A DNA stretch of 18,905 bases, taken from the NCBI GenBank assembly GCA_002354205.1, contig DELD01000010.1, positions 60,145-79,049 on the forward strand, in the 5' to 3' direction. The notes under the pieces were generated by a model that did not search any database, was not told where the DNA came from, and saw only the letters and a list, made by a program, of their open reading frames with translations. Below are positions 1-6,340 of the stretch, piece by piece (positions within the stretch are counted from its first letter, which is position 1; the number at the start of each line of letters is the position of its first letter). The position numbers were made by a program, and so were the translations under genes. Source of the DNA: Micavibrio sp. UBA2705. GTDB taxonomy: Bacteria > Pseudomonadota > Alphaproteobacteria > Micavibrionales > Micavibrionaceae.

Positions 1-223
1 CATCGTGGCGGGTGTCCATATTTTGGAGCAGCGGGAGGATATGAGCATTGCTCGCGGGATTGTCCTGCTCGCCAAAAAGCTCTTCGTCAGTCAATCCTGT
101 ACTTACGGTGTTTTCGGGTGTGAGCGTTTGCGGGGCTTCATTGCCCGCATTGGTAGCGAGTGCATTAAAGGTCATGCTCGTGGTTAAGGCCACTGCGGCG
201 AACTGTCTTTTTAGATTGCTCAT
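1..223 (-). CDS. Exported protein of unknown function (5' part only)
   Basis: Partial gene; only the first 74 codons lie in the window and the rest is beyond the left edge. The start ATG (221-223) follows an AAGGA-type ribosome binding site a few bases upstream. The N-terminus has a short basic region (K5, R6), a hydrophobic stretch and the cleavage-like motif A-L-A at residues 21-23, so a Sec signal peptide is likely. The visible mature part is polar, rich in Thr, Asn and acidic residues (for example TDEELFGEQD), and looks disordered. I do not recognise the family. It is divergent from clpP across a 209-base gap. In many alphaproteobacteria the trigger-factor gene tig sits near clpP, but this is not it. 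Confidence 0.65.
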   Translation of the reverse strand, partial: MSNLKRQFAAVALTTSMTFNALATNAGNEAPQTLTPENTVSTGLTDEELFGEQDNPASNAHILPLLQNMDTRHD

Positions 224-349
224 ATTATCCTTACCAAGATTAATCCCTCACGCGTATATTAGCGGCAATATGTTAATATAGATTTAATTGAAGTTTTTGG
301 GATAAAGCGCAGGAATGGTTTAGAACATCTTGCGCAAAGCGCGACAAGA

Positions 350-378
350 TTGTAAATTCGTGAAGGAATCACTATATA
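350..378 (+). promoter_or_regulatory. Predicted sigma-70 promoter of clpP
   Basis: TTGTAA (350-355) and TATATA (373-378) are separated by exactly 17 bases and lie about 55 bases upstream of the clpP start. Each hexamer matches 4 of 6 consensus positions. A small inverted repeat (378-395) lies immediately downstream, at the expected transcription start. Prediction by eye only. Confidence 0.5.
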
Positions 379-395
379 GCCTTAATGATTAGGCT
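378..395 (+). repeat. Inverted repeat at the start of the clpP leader
   Basis: AGCCT and AGGCT arms flank an 8-base centre; with one bulged T the arms extend by AAT/ATT. It begins directly at the end of the predicted -10 hexamer, so it could be an operator-like site or a 5' hairpin of the clpP transcript. It has no T-tract, so it is not a terminator. Confidence 0.4.
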
Positions 396-432
396 GTTTC
401 TACAAAGTTCAAACACAAAGAAAGTACTGTAA

Positions 433-1107
433 ATGCAAGAGCATAATCCTTTAGACACTTATATGAATAATTTAGTGCCAACAGTTATTGAAACAACGAA
501 TCGCGGTGAGCGCGCTTTTGACATTTTCTCACGCATGCTTAAAGAACGTATCATTTTCCTTTCAGGCGAAGTGAACGATCATGTGTCGACACTTATTTGT
601 GCGCAAATGCTTTTCTTAGAAGCAGAAAACCCTAATAAAGACATTTCTTTCTACATTAACTCTCCGGGTGGCGTTGTGACATCTGGTCTTGCGATGTATG
701 ACACAATGCAATACATCAAACCTGACGTATCAACAGTATGTATTGGTCAGGCTTGTTCAATGGGTTCATTCCTACTTATGGCGGGCGCAGAAGGTAAGCG
801 TTATGCATTGCCAAATGCGCGTGTTATGATCCACCAGCCTTTGGGCGGCGCACAAGGTCAGGCTAGTGATATTGAAATTCAAGCAAAAGAAATTTTGAAA
901 TTGCGTCACCGTTTGAACGAAACATACGCAAAGCACACAGGCCAAAAACTCAAAGCGCTCGAAGATGCGATGGATCGTGATAATTTCATGAGCGCGCATG
1001 AAGCGAAAGATTTCGGCCTTATTGACCACGTTGTTGAAACGCGCGGCGAATTAACAGCTGATGGTAAAAAAGACGACAAAAAAGACGATAAAAAGTCTAA
1101 AAAATAA
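433..1107 (+). CDS. clpP: ATP-dependent Clp protease proteolytic subunit ClpP
   Basis: ClpP is the cytoplasmic serine peptidase that forms a 14-subunit chamber and degrades proteins unfolded and fed in by ClpX or ClpA. The 224-residue protein shows the family catalytic triad in conserved settings: Ser109 (in ACSMG), His134 (in MIHQPLGG) and Asp183 (in DRDNFM). These match E. coli S111, H136 and D185 with a constant offset of two. The IxFYINSPGG segment is at 71-80. The body is full length, but the C-terminus adds a Lys/Asp tail (residues about 211-224) encoded partly by a 12-base tandem repeat. The ribosome binding site is weak (AAGAAAG). A terminator follows at once, so clpP appears to be transcribed alone; clpX does not follow it. 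Confidence 0.97.
   Translation: MQEHNPLDTYMNNLVPTVIETTNRGERAFDIFSRMLKERIIFLSGEVNDHVSTLICAQMLFLEAENPNKDISFYINSPGGVVTSGLAMYDTMQYIKPDVSTVCIGQACSMGSFLLMAGAEGKRYALPNARVMIHQPLGGAQGQASDIEIQAKEILKLRHRLNETYAKHTGQKLKALEDAMDRDNFMSAHEAKDFGLIDHVVETRGELTADGKKDDKKDDKKSKK
1066..1089 (+). repeat. Two tandem 12-base repeats inside the clpP 3' end
   Basis: Two adjacent copies of AAAAAAGACGAY (1066-1077 and 1078-1089) encode the repeated peptide K-K-D-D of the ClpP tail; a degraded third unit follows. The pattern suggests replication slippage. Confidence 0.75.
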
Positions 1108-1137
1108 GCTTTTTACGCAAAAATAAGATTATAAAAG

Positions 1138-1166
1138 AAGCCTGTAATAATTTTTACAGGCTTTTT
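1138..1166 (+). terminator. Rho-independent terminator of clpP
   Basis: A perfect 10-bp stem (AAGCCTGTAA, 1138-1147, with TTACAGGCTT, 1154-1163) has a 6-base loop and runs into a T-tract at 1162-1166, 31 bases after the clpP stop codon. Confidence 0.9.
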
Positions 1167-1185
1167 CCTTGATATCTCAAAAAAA

Positions 1186-1215
1186 TTAACCAAATCATTA
1201 ATAATGGCCTATAAT
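1186..1215 (+). promoter_or_regulatory. Predicted sigma-70 promoter of lon
   Basis: A perfect TATAAT (1210-1215) is preceded by TTAACC (1186-1191; 4 of 6 consensus) at an 18-base spacing. Transcription would start near 1222, leaving a leader of about 34 bases before lon. I saw no clear heat-shock (RpoH-type) element. Confidence 0.55.
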
Positions 1216-1255
1216 CTAAACGTGGGTACTACTATTCATTTGGAGCTCTTTTAGT

Positions 1256-3691
1256 ATGTTTAATACAAATACACCGAACACAGAATCAACCGTTTATCCT
1301 GTTCTTCCGCTGCGTGACATTGTGATTTTTCCGCATATGATCGTGCCGCTTTTTGTCGGCAGAGAAAAATCCGTCAATGCATTAGAACAAGTGATGAATG
1401 AAGATAAGCAAATTTTGCTTGTAACGCAAAAAACGCCGGGGGAGGATGATCCTTCTAATAAAGACCTGCATGATGTGGGTACGGTGGGCAAAATTCTACA
1501 ATTGCTGAAGCTTCCGGACGGTACGGTAAAAGTGCTTGTTGAAGGCACACAGCGCGTAAAAATTACGGAATTCTTAAAAACCGACACATATTTAGAAGTG
1601 AAGGGCGATGTTCTTGTTGATGAGAGCGAGGTGAGCGAAGAGCTTGAAGCATTAGGCCGCGCTGTTATCACGCAATTTGAACAATACGTAAAACTGAACA
1701 AGAAGATACCACCAGAAGTCATCGTTTCTGTGAACCAGATAGAAGAGCCATCCAAAATGGCTGATTCTGTCGCATCTCACTTGGCAATTAAACTTGATGA
1801 GAAGCAAGAATTGCTCGCGCTTCCGAATACAGCTGACCGTTTAGAGAAAATATTCGGTTATATGGAAGGTGAAATTGGCGTGTTGCAAGTTGAAAAACGC
1901 ATACGCAGCCGCGTGAAGCAACAAATGGAAAAAACGCAGCGCGAATATTATTTGAACGAACAAATGAAAGCGATCCAGAAGGAGCTTGGTGAGAGCGAAG
2001 ATGGCGTGGATGAAGTCGGTGAGATTGAGCAAGCTGTCGAGAAACTCCGTATTTCTAAAGAGGGCAAAGATAAATGCGCCGCAGAAATTAAAAAACTACG
2101 TCAGATGAGCCCTATGTCAGCGGAAGCGACCGTTGTACGTAATTATTTGGACTGGATGACAACCATTCCATGGAAAAAGAAAACGCGCGTTAAGAAAGAC
2201 ATTAAAGCCGCGAAGAAGATTTTGGATAAAGATCATTACGGCCTCGAAAAGGTAAAAGAACGTATTCTTGAATATTTGGCCGTGCAGCAGCGTACAAATA
2301 AAGTTAAAGGCCAGATTATTTGTTTAATGGGCCCGCCAGGTGTTGGTAAAACGTCGCTGGGTAAGTCGATAGCCAAGGCAACAAACCGTGAATTTATCCG
2401 TATTTCGCTTGGCGGCGTGCGTGATGAAAGCGAAATCCGTGGCCACCGCCGTACATATATTGGCGCGATGCCGGGTAAAATCATTCAAGGCATGAAGAAG
2501 GCGGGTAAGTCGAACCCGCTAATGATGCTTGATGAGATTGATAAAATGGCATCGGATTATCGTGGCGACCCTGCATCTGCAATGCTCGAGGTTCTTGACC
2601 CAGAGCAAAACGAAACATTTAACGATCATTATTTAGAAGTCGATTATGATTTGTCAGATGTGATGTTTGTTTGTACGTCAAACTCGCTTGATATGCCGCG
2701 TCCATTATTGGATCGTATGGAAGTGATTAATATTTCTGGCTACACAGAAGATGAAAAGCTCCAAATCGTACGCCGTCACTTGCTGAAGAAGCAAATGGAT
2801 ATGACGGGGCTGAAAAGTGCAGAATTTAGCATTACAGATCAAGCTCTCAAAAATCTTATTCGTCATTATACGAAAGAAGCGGGGGTGCGTAACTTAGAAC
2901 GCGAACTTGCTAATCTCTGCCGTAAAGCGATTAAAGAAATTCTGATGAAGGGTAAGGAAAAGGTCAACATTACACCGAAAAGCTTGCCACGTTTTGCAGG
3001 CGTTGAGAAATATCAATTCGGTGAAGCGGGTGAACAAGACCGTGTCGGTGTTGTAACAGGGCTTGCCTATACAGAAGTCGGTGGCGATTTGCTGTCTATC
3101 GAGGCTGTGACGACCCCTGGTAAAGATGGTAAGGTTACAACAACAGGTAACTTGAAAGATGTCATGCGAGAATCGATCACCGTTGCGGAAATGCTGATTA
3201 AATCACGCGCTGCGAATTTGGGGATTGATTATGAAGCCTTGACCGAGAAAAATATCCACGTGCACGTTCCTGCAGGGGCTGTACCAAAAGACGGCCCATC
3301 TGCGGGTGCGGCGATGGTGACGGCAATTGTCTCTGCGCTAACGGAAATTGAAATTCGCAAAGACATTGCGATGACCGGTGAAGTGAATTTGCGTGGCTAT
3401 GTTACGGCAATTGGTGGGCTAAAAGAAAAGCTTTTGGCTGCGTTACGCGGCGGCATTAAAAAGGTGATGATCCCAGCTGAAAATGAAAAAGACTTGGCTG
3501 ATATACCTGCAAATGTCAAAAAAGGACTCGAAATTGTTCCTGTCAGTACAATTGAAGAAGTGCTCTCTCATGCGCTTGTGACGCTGCCAGAGCCGATTTT
3601 ACTTTCCAATAATCAGGCGAAAAACGAGAAAATCGAGAAAATAGCCACAGATTCAGCGGAAAAAGACGAAAATGATGTGATTAGGCATTGA
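1256..3691 (+). CDS. lon: ATP-dependent endopeptidase La (Lon protease)
   Basis: Lon is a cytoplasmic AAA+ serine protease that removes misfolded and short-lived regulatory proteins. The 811-residue protein has the full LonA layout: the N-terminal substrate-binding domain (about 13-205), a coiled region around 205-250, the AAA+ module with Walker A GPPGVGKT (359-366) and Walker B MMLDEID (423-429), and the protease domain. The catalytic dyad is Ser682 in DGPSAG and Lys725 in GGLKEK; the 43-residue gap equals that of E. coli S679/K722. A polar Lys/Glu-rich tail follows residue 785. Start ATG has a GGAG site 10 bases upstream. It is separated from clpP by a terminator and has its own promoter; hupB lies 177 bases downstream, a common lon-HU arrangement in proteobacteria. 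Confidence 0.97.
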   Translation: MFNTNTPNTESTVYPVLPLRDIVIFPHMIVPLFVGREKSVNALEQVMNEDKQILLVTQKTPGEDDPSNKDLHDVGTVGKILQLLKLPDGTVKVLVEGTQRVKITEFLKTDTYLEVKGDVLVDESEVSEELEALGRAVITQFEQYVKLNKKIPPEVIVSVNQIEEPSKMADSVASHLAIKLDEKQELLALPNTADRLEKIFGYMEGEIGVLQVEKRIRSRVKQQMEKTQREYYLNEQMKAIQKELGESEDGVDEVGEIEQAVEKLRISKEGKDKCAAEIKKLRQMSPMSAEATVVRNYLDWMTTIPWKKKTRVKKDIKAAKKILDKDHYGLEKVKERILEYLAVQQRTNKVKGQIICLMGPPGVGKTSLGKSIAKATNREFIRISLGGVRDESEIRGHRRTYIGAMPGKIIQGMKKAGKSNPLMMLDEIDKMASDYRGDPASAMLEVLDPEQNETFNDHYLEVDYDLSDVMFVCTSNSLDMPRPLLDRMEVINISGYTEDEKLQIVRRHLLKKQMDMTGLKSAEFSITDQALKNLIRHYTKEAGVRNLERELANLCRKAIKEILMKGKEKVNITPKSLPRFAGVEKYQFGEAGEQDRVGVVTGLAYTEVGGDLLSIEAVTTPGKDGKVTTTGNLKDVMRESITVAEMLIKSRAANLGIDYEALTEKNIHVHVPAGAVPKDGPSAGAAMVTAIVSALTEIEIRKDIAMTGEVNLRGYVTAIGGLKEKLLAALRGGIKKVMIPAENEKDLADIPANVKKGLEIVPVSTIEEVLSHALVTLPEPILLSNNQAKNEKIEKIATDSAEKDENDVIRH

Positions 3692-3700
3692 GTTTTTCTT

Positions 3701-3797
3701 TGATTCGGCATAAAACAGAATCACTTGGAAGTCTTGCCGTGCAAGGCCTAAAGGGGAAAGATGTTACATAATTTTGTTTTGTGTAATGTTACTTTTT
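3701..3797 (+). other. lon-hupB intergenic region with three consecutive inverted repeats
   Basis: Three potential stem-loops follow lon. TGATTC/GAATCA lies at 3701-3723 (11-base loop). GTCTTGC/GCAAGGC lies at 3731-3747 (3-base loop, one G-T pair). TTACATAA/TTGTGTAA lies at 3764-3786 (7-base loop, one wobble), with TTTTT a few bases later. ATGTTAC also occurs twice as a direct repeat (3761 and 3786). None is a textbook terminator; the last could be a weak AU-rich one. They may shape lon 3' ends or the hupB leader. Confidence 0.35.
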
Positions 3798-3868
3798 CTT
3801 TTCATTGAGGACATTGTTTTTGGTGAAAAGAGATTTTGTTTTAACTTAAACTCTAAGGGAGAGCCCTC

Positions 3869-4144
3869 GTGAACAAAAAAGAACTTATTGATGCGATTGC
3901 AGAAAAATCAGAACTAACTAAATCACAAGCTGAAAAAGCATTGTCTTCATTCATCGACACAGTATCTGTGACTTTGAGCAAAGGTGACAGCGTTGAGCTT
4001 GTTGGTTTTGGCAAATTTGAAGTTAAAAACCGCGCAGCTCGTGATGGTCGTAACCCACAAACTGGCGAAACTATCAAAATCAAAGCTTCTAAAGTTCCTG
4101 CTTTCAAAGCTGGTAAAGGTCTTAAAGACACAGTTAACGGTTAA
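3869..4144 (+). CDS. hupB: DNA-binding protein HU
   Basis: HU is a small basic histone-like protein that dimerises, bends DNA without sequence specificity and organises the nucleoid. The 91-residue protein is full length for the family. It begins MNKKELIDAIA, followed by the two-helix dimerisation region, and carries the signature GFGKFEVKNRAARDGRNP-TGE (residues about 47-68) in the DNA-binding beta arm, with the Pro of the arm tip in RNPQTG. Translation starts at GTG (3869-3871), supported by AAGGGAGAG at 3855-3863. A strong terminator follows, so it is likely a single-gene transcript. HU and IHF subunits are related, but the arm signature and the position next to lon favour HU beta. Confidence 0.95.
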   Translation: MNKKELIDAIAEKSELTKSQAEKALSSFIDTVSVTLSKGDSVELVGFGKFEVKNRAARDGRNPQTGETIKIKASKVPAFKAGKGLKDTVNG

Positions 4145-4167
4145 TTCTAAATCGTTTATAGATTTTA

Positions 4168-4204
4168 AAGCCCGTCCTGTACTTCACGTATAGGCGGGTT
4201 TTTT
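4168..4204 (+). terminator. Rho-independent terminator of hupB
   Basis: CCTGTAC (4176-4182) pairs with GTATAGG (4188-4194) around a 5-base loop. The stem continues with CCCG/CGGG past one bulged T and then AAG/TTT, ending in a run of T at 4199-4204. It lies 24 bases after the hupB stop codon. Confidence 0.88.
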
Positions 4205-4245
4205 CATTTTATATTCGTTTTTTTTATTATTTTGTGTTTTTAGGC

Positions 4246-4275
4246 TTGACCTCGCCAGTAATATCCATTAATTAT
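4246..4275 (+). promoter_or_regulatory. Predicted promoter of tRNA-Val
   Basis: TTGACC (4246-4251; 5 of 6 consensus) is followed after 18 bases by AATTAT (4270-4275; 4 of 6). Transcription would begin near 4283, giving a precursor leader of about 36 bases before the tRNA. Confidence 0.45.
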
Positions 4276-4318
4276 CCTTTCACCACGCGCGGTTAGAGAT
4301 CTGCGCAGCATCCTAAAA

Positions 4319-4393
4319 GGGCGGTTAGCTCAGTGGTAGAGCATCTCGTTTACACCGAGAGGGTCGGGAGTTCAAGTCTCTCACCGCCCACCA
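4319..4393 (+). tRNA. tRNA-Val (anticodon UAC), CCA encoded
   Basis: A complete cloverleaf is visible. The acceptor arms GGGCGGT (4319-4325) and ACCGCCC (4383-4389) pair fully. The D arm is GCTC..GAGC with loop AGTGGTA. The anticodon stem TCTCG/CGAGA encloses TTTACAC with anticodon TAC at 4351-4353, and the T arm contains TTCAAGT. The discriminator A is at 4390 and CCA (4391-4393) is encoded. It reads valine GUA and, with wobble modification, other GUN codons. A run of six T follows almost directly and may help end transcription. Confidence 0.97.
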
Positions 4394-4438
4394 TTTTTTC
4401 CAAATAGATATAGATTATTGTATTGTGAATTGGTTTGC

Positions 4439-4801
4439 TTATATAGGCAAGCCGACTTTGTCGATACTCACGCGCAATTTATCAGGCGTTGTTGGCTTGT
4501 ATAAATAATCATCCGCGCCTGCGGCAATGATTTCTAGGCGCTTTGCGTCTTCTTCAATGCCAGTAAGGGCGATGATTGGGAATGCAAATTTATCATTTGC
4601 TTTGATCGCTTTGATGAGGTCTATGCCGTTATCATGGCCTAAGAAAATATCTGTAATAACAAGGCTGATTTCTTCATTTTCTAAATGTTGCAATGCGTCG
4701 GCACAGTTCTTTGCCGTGAAAACATTGTAATTTAACGTTTCCAAAATATTGCGTGTTACGAATAAAGTGACATTACAGTCATCAACAATTAGGCAGTTCA
4801 T
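4439..4801 (-). CDS. Single-domain response regulator (CheY-like receiver)
   Basis: This 120-residue protein consists of one receiver domain and no output domain. The phosphorylation pocket is complete: acidic pair Asp7-Asp8, phospho-acceptor Asp51 (in VITDIFLG), Thr80 (in ALTG) and Lys102 (in YKPTTP). Such proteins receive phosphate from a histidine kinase and act by protein contact, or serve as relays. The Lys-Pro-Thr-Thr stretch and beta4-alpha4 region are typical of the CheY/Spo0F-like group. No kinase gene is beside it. It is divergent from ald across 191 bases and ends 45 bases from the 3' end of tRNA-Val. Its ribosome binding site is poor. The partner and output are unknown. Confidence 0.9.
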   Translation of the reverse strand: MNCLIVDDCNVTLFVTRNILETLNYNVFTAKNCADALQHLENEEISLVITDIFLGHDNGIDLIKAIKANDKFAFPIIALTGIEEDAKRLEIIAAGADDYLYKPTTPDKLRVSIDKVGLPI

Positions 4802-4892
4802 ATATAGGCGCTCACTTTTTGAGGTGTTTCATTAATATCAAGGTAACATATTTTATAATTGAAATGGTTAACGCTATGTTTGATCTATTGTT

Positions 4893-4908
4893 TTTTTTAA
4901 GTAAAAAA
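4893..4908. repeat. AT-rich palindrome between the response regulator and ald
   Basis: TTTTTTA and TAAAAAA are separated by AG, giving a 16-base near-symmetrical site in the divergent intergenic region. The spacer is too short for a hairpin, so if it works at all it would be as a protein-binding or curved-DNA site. No regulator can be named. Confidence 0.25.
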
Positions 4909-4992
4909 TGCTGCGCTGCGTATATATCTCATTTGCCCCCTGATGTATGATCCGCAAAATTTATATTTGGTATTTTCTAAAGGAGAACCGTT

Positions 4993-6114
4993 ATGTTGAT
5001 AGGCGTACCAAGCGAGATTAAGTCACAAGAACACCGCGTAGGGCTTGTGCCATCATCGGTCAAAGAGTTTACGGCTGGTGGTCATAGCGTTATCGTGCAG
5101 TCAAATGCGGGCATAGGCATTAACTTCACCGATGAAGATTATATCAATGTCGGTGCGGAAATTGTCGCGAGCGCCGAAGACGTTTATAGTAGAGCTGACA
5201 TGATTATTAAGGTCAAGGAACCTTTAGAGCCAGAATACAAACTTATTCGTAAAGATCAGATTTTATTCACTTACCTGCATTTGGCGGCAGACCCTGCACA
5301 GGCGAAGGCTTTGATGGATTCGGGCTGTGTTGCTATCGCCTATGAAACGGTCACAGGCTATGGGCGCAGAGGGTTACCGCTTCTTGCTCCTATGAGCGAG
5401 ATTGCAGGCCGTCTGTCGGTGCAGGTAGGCGCATATAACCTGCAAAAGCATAATGGCGGCACAGGACGCTTAATTAGCGGCGTACCTGGTGTGCGCCCTG
5501 CGGAGGTTTTGATCCTTGGCGGCGGCGTGGCAGGCTTTAATGCGGCGCAAATGGCAACGGGCTTAGGCGCGAATGTCACTATATTGGAGCGATCAAATGA
5601 TCGTATGCGTTTTTTGGATGATTATTTCCGTGGGCGTGCCAATGTTGTCTATTCAAATGCTGATATTGTTGAGCGGTTTATACAAACGGCTGATTTGGTT
5701 GTCGGTACGGTGCTAATACCTGGCGAATCTGCACCGCGTATTATTACGAAAGACATGCTTGGTACAATGATGAAAGGTTCTGTCGTTGTTGATGTGTCCA
5801 TTGACCAAGGGGGGTGTTTTGAAACTTCTCGCGTTACCACGCATAGCGAGCCGACATATGTCGTGGATGATATTGTACATTACTGTGTTGGCAATATGCC
5901 TGGGGCAGTGCCGTTGACTTCTGCGTTGGCGCTGAACCACTCTGTACTGCCTTATGCGTTGAATATTGCCAATAAAGGCTGGAAAGAAGCATTGCTTGCG
6001 GATCAAGGTCTGCGTGATGGCTTAAACATATGTCACGGCGAGGTCACACATAGCGGCGTTGCAGCGTCTCTAGAATTGCCATTTAACGCCGATCCAAGCG
6101 CATTATGTGCGTAA
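4993..6114 (+). CDS. ald: Alanine dehydrogenase
   Basis: Catalyses reversible oxidative deamination of L-alanine to pyruvate and ammonium with reduction of NAD+. The 373-residue length is normal for the family. Family residues are in place: Arg15 in EHRVGL, Lys75 in KVKEP, His96 in YLHLAAD and Asp271 in VDVSIDQGG, matching the known substrate and catalytic positions of Mycobacterium tuberculosis Ald (K75, H96, D270). The NAD-binding Rossmann motif GGGVAG is at 176-181, followed by the acidic strand end E199. AAGGAGAA lies just upstream of the ATG. The gene stands alone and is divergent from the receiver gene. It would let the cell use alanine as a carbon and nitrogen source and supplies NADH to the complex I encoded nearby. 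Confidence 0.96.
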   Translation: MLIGVPSEIKSQEHRVGLVPSSVKEFTAGGHSVIVQSNAGIGINFTDEDYINVGAEIVASAEDVYSRADMIIKVKEPLEPEYKLIRKDQILFTYLHLAADPAQAKALMDSGCVAIAYETVTGYGRRGLPLLAPMSEIAGRLSVQVGAYNLQKHNGGTGRLISGVPGVRPAEVLILGGGVAGFNAAQMATGLGANVTILERSNDRMRFLDDYFRGRANVVYSNADIVERFIQTADLVVGTVLIPGESAPRIITKDMLGTMMKGSVVVDVSIDQGGCFETSRVTTHSEPTYVVDDIVHYCVGNMPGAVPLTSALALNHSVLPYALNIANKGWKEALLADQGLRDGLNICHGEVTHSGVAASLELPFNADPSALCA

Positions 6115-6119
6115 ATTAG

Positions 6120-6137
6120 AAAAAAATGAAAAAAATG
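6120..6137 (+). repeat. Short A-rich direct repeat upstream of tRNA-Asp
   Basis: Two 9-base copies of AAAAAAATG (6120-6128 and 6129-6137) and a degenerate third copy lie directly before the tRNA-Asp promoter. It could act as an upstream A-tract (UP-like) element or may be slippage noise. Confidence 0.4.
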
Positions 6138-6148
6138 AAAAAAGGTGA

Positions 6149-6177
6149 TTGACAGTTAGAAACGGAAACTGTAAAAC
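6149..6177 (+). promoter_or_regulatory. Predicted strong promoter of tRNA-Asp
   Basis: A perfect TTGACA (6149-6154) is followed after exactly 17 bases by TAAAAC (6172-6177; 4 of 6 consensus). Transcription would begin near 6184, ten bases before the mature tRNA. A-tracts lie directly upstream. Confidence 0.7.
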
Positions 6178-6193
6178 TCCTTTCACTGCTTGG

Positions 6194-6270
<77 letters not shown>

Positions 6271-6289
6271 TTATCTTGCGGTAATAAGA

Positions 6290-6317
6290 AAGCCTCCATT
6301 CGTGGGGGCTTTTTTTA
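6290..6317 (+). terminator. Rho-independent terminator of tRNA-Asp
   Basis: AAGCCTCC (6290-6297) pairs with GGGGGCTT (6304-6311) with one wobble around a 6-base loop, then a T-tract to 6317. It sits between the convergent tRNA-Asp and aminotransferase genes and could also act weakly in the other direction. Confidence 0.88.
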
Positions 6318-6340
6318 TGGCTGTATTCTATTGCGCGGAT

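Noticed and set aside
1167..1200. CTTGATATC upstream of lon as a heat-shock sigma-32 type -35 element
   Set aside because: No matching CCCAT-like -10 element occurs at the required distance, while a perfect TATAAT is present further down.
4289..4318. A stretch upstream of tRNA-Val sharing GCGGTTAG and a GCATC-like segment with the tRNA 5' half, suggesting a tRNA remnant
   Set aside because: Only 8 contiguous bases match, no cloverleaf can be drawn, and the region is more simply the tRNA leader; chance similarity is likely.
4319..4393. tRNA-Val and tRNA-Asp as integration sites for a mobile element
   Set aside because: No integrase gene or direct repeat of the tRNA 3' end is present; the neighbours are ordinary core genes.
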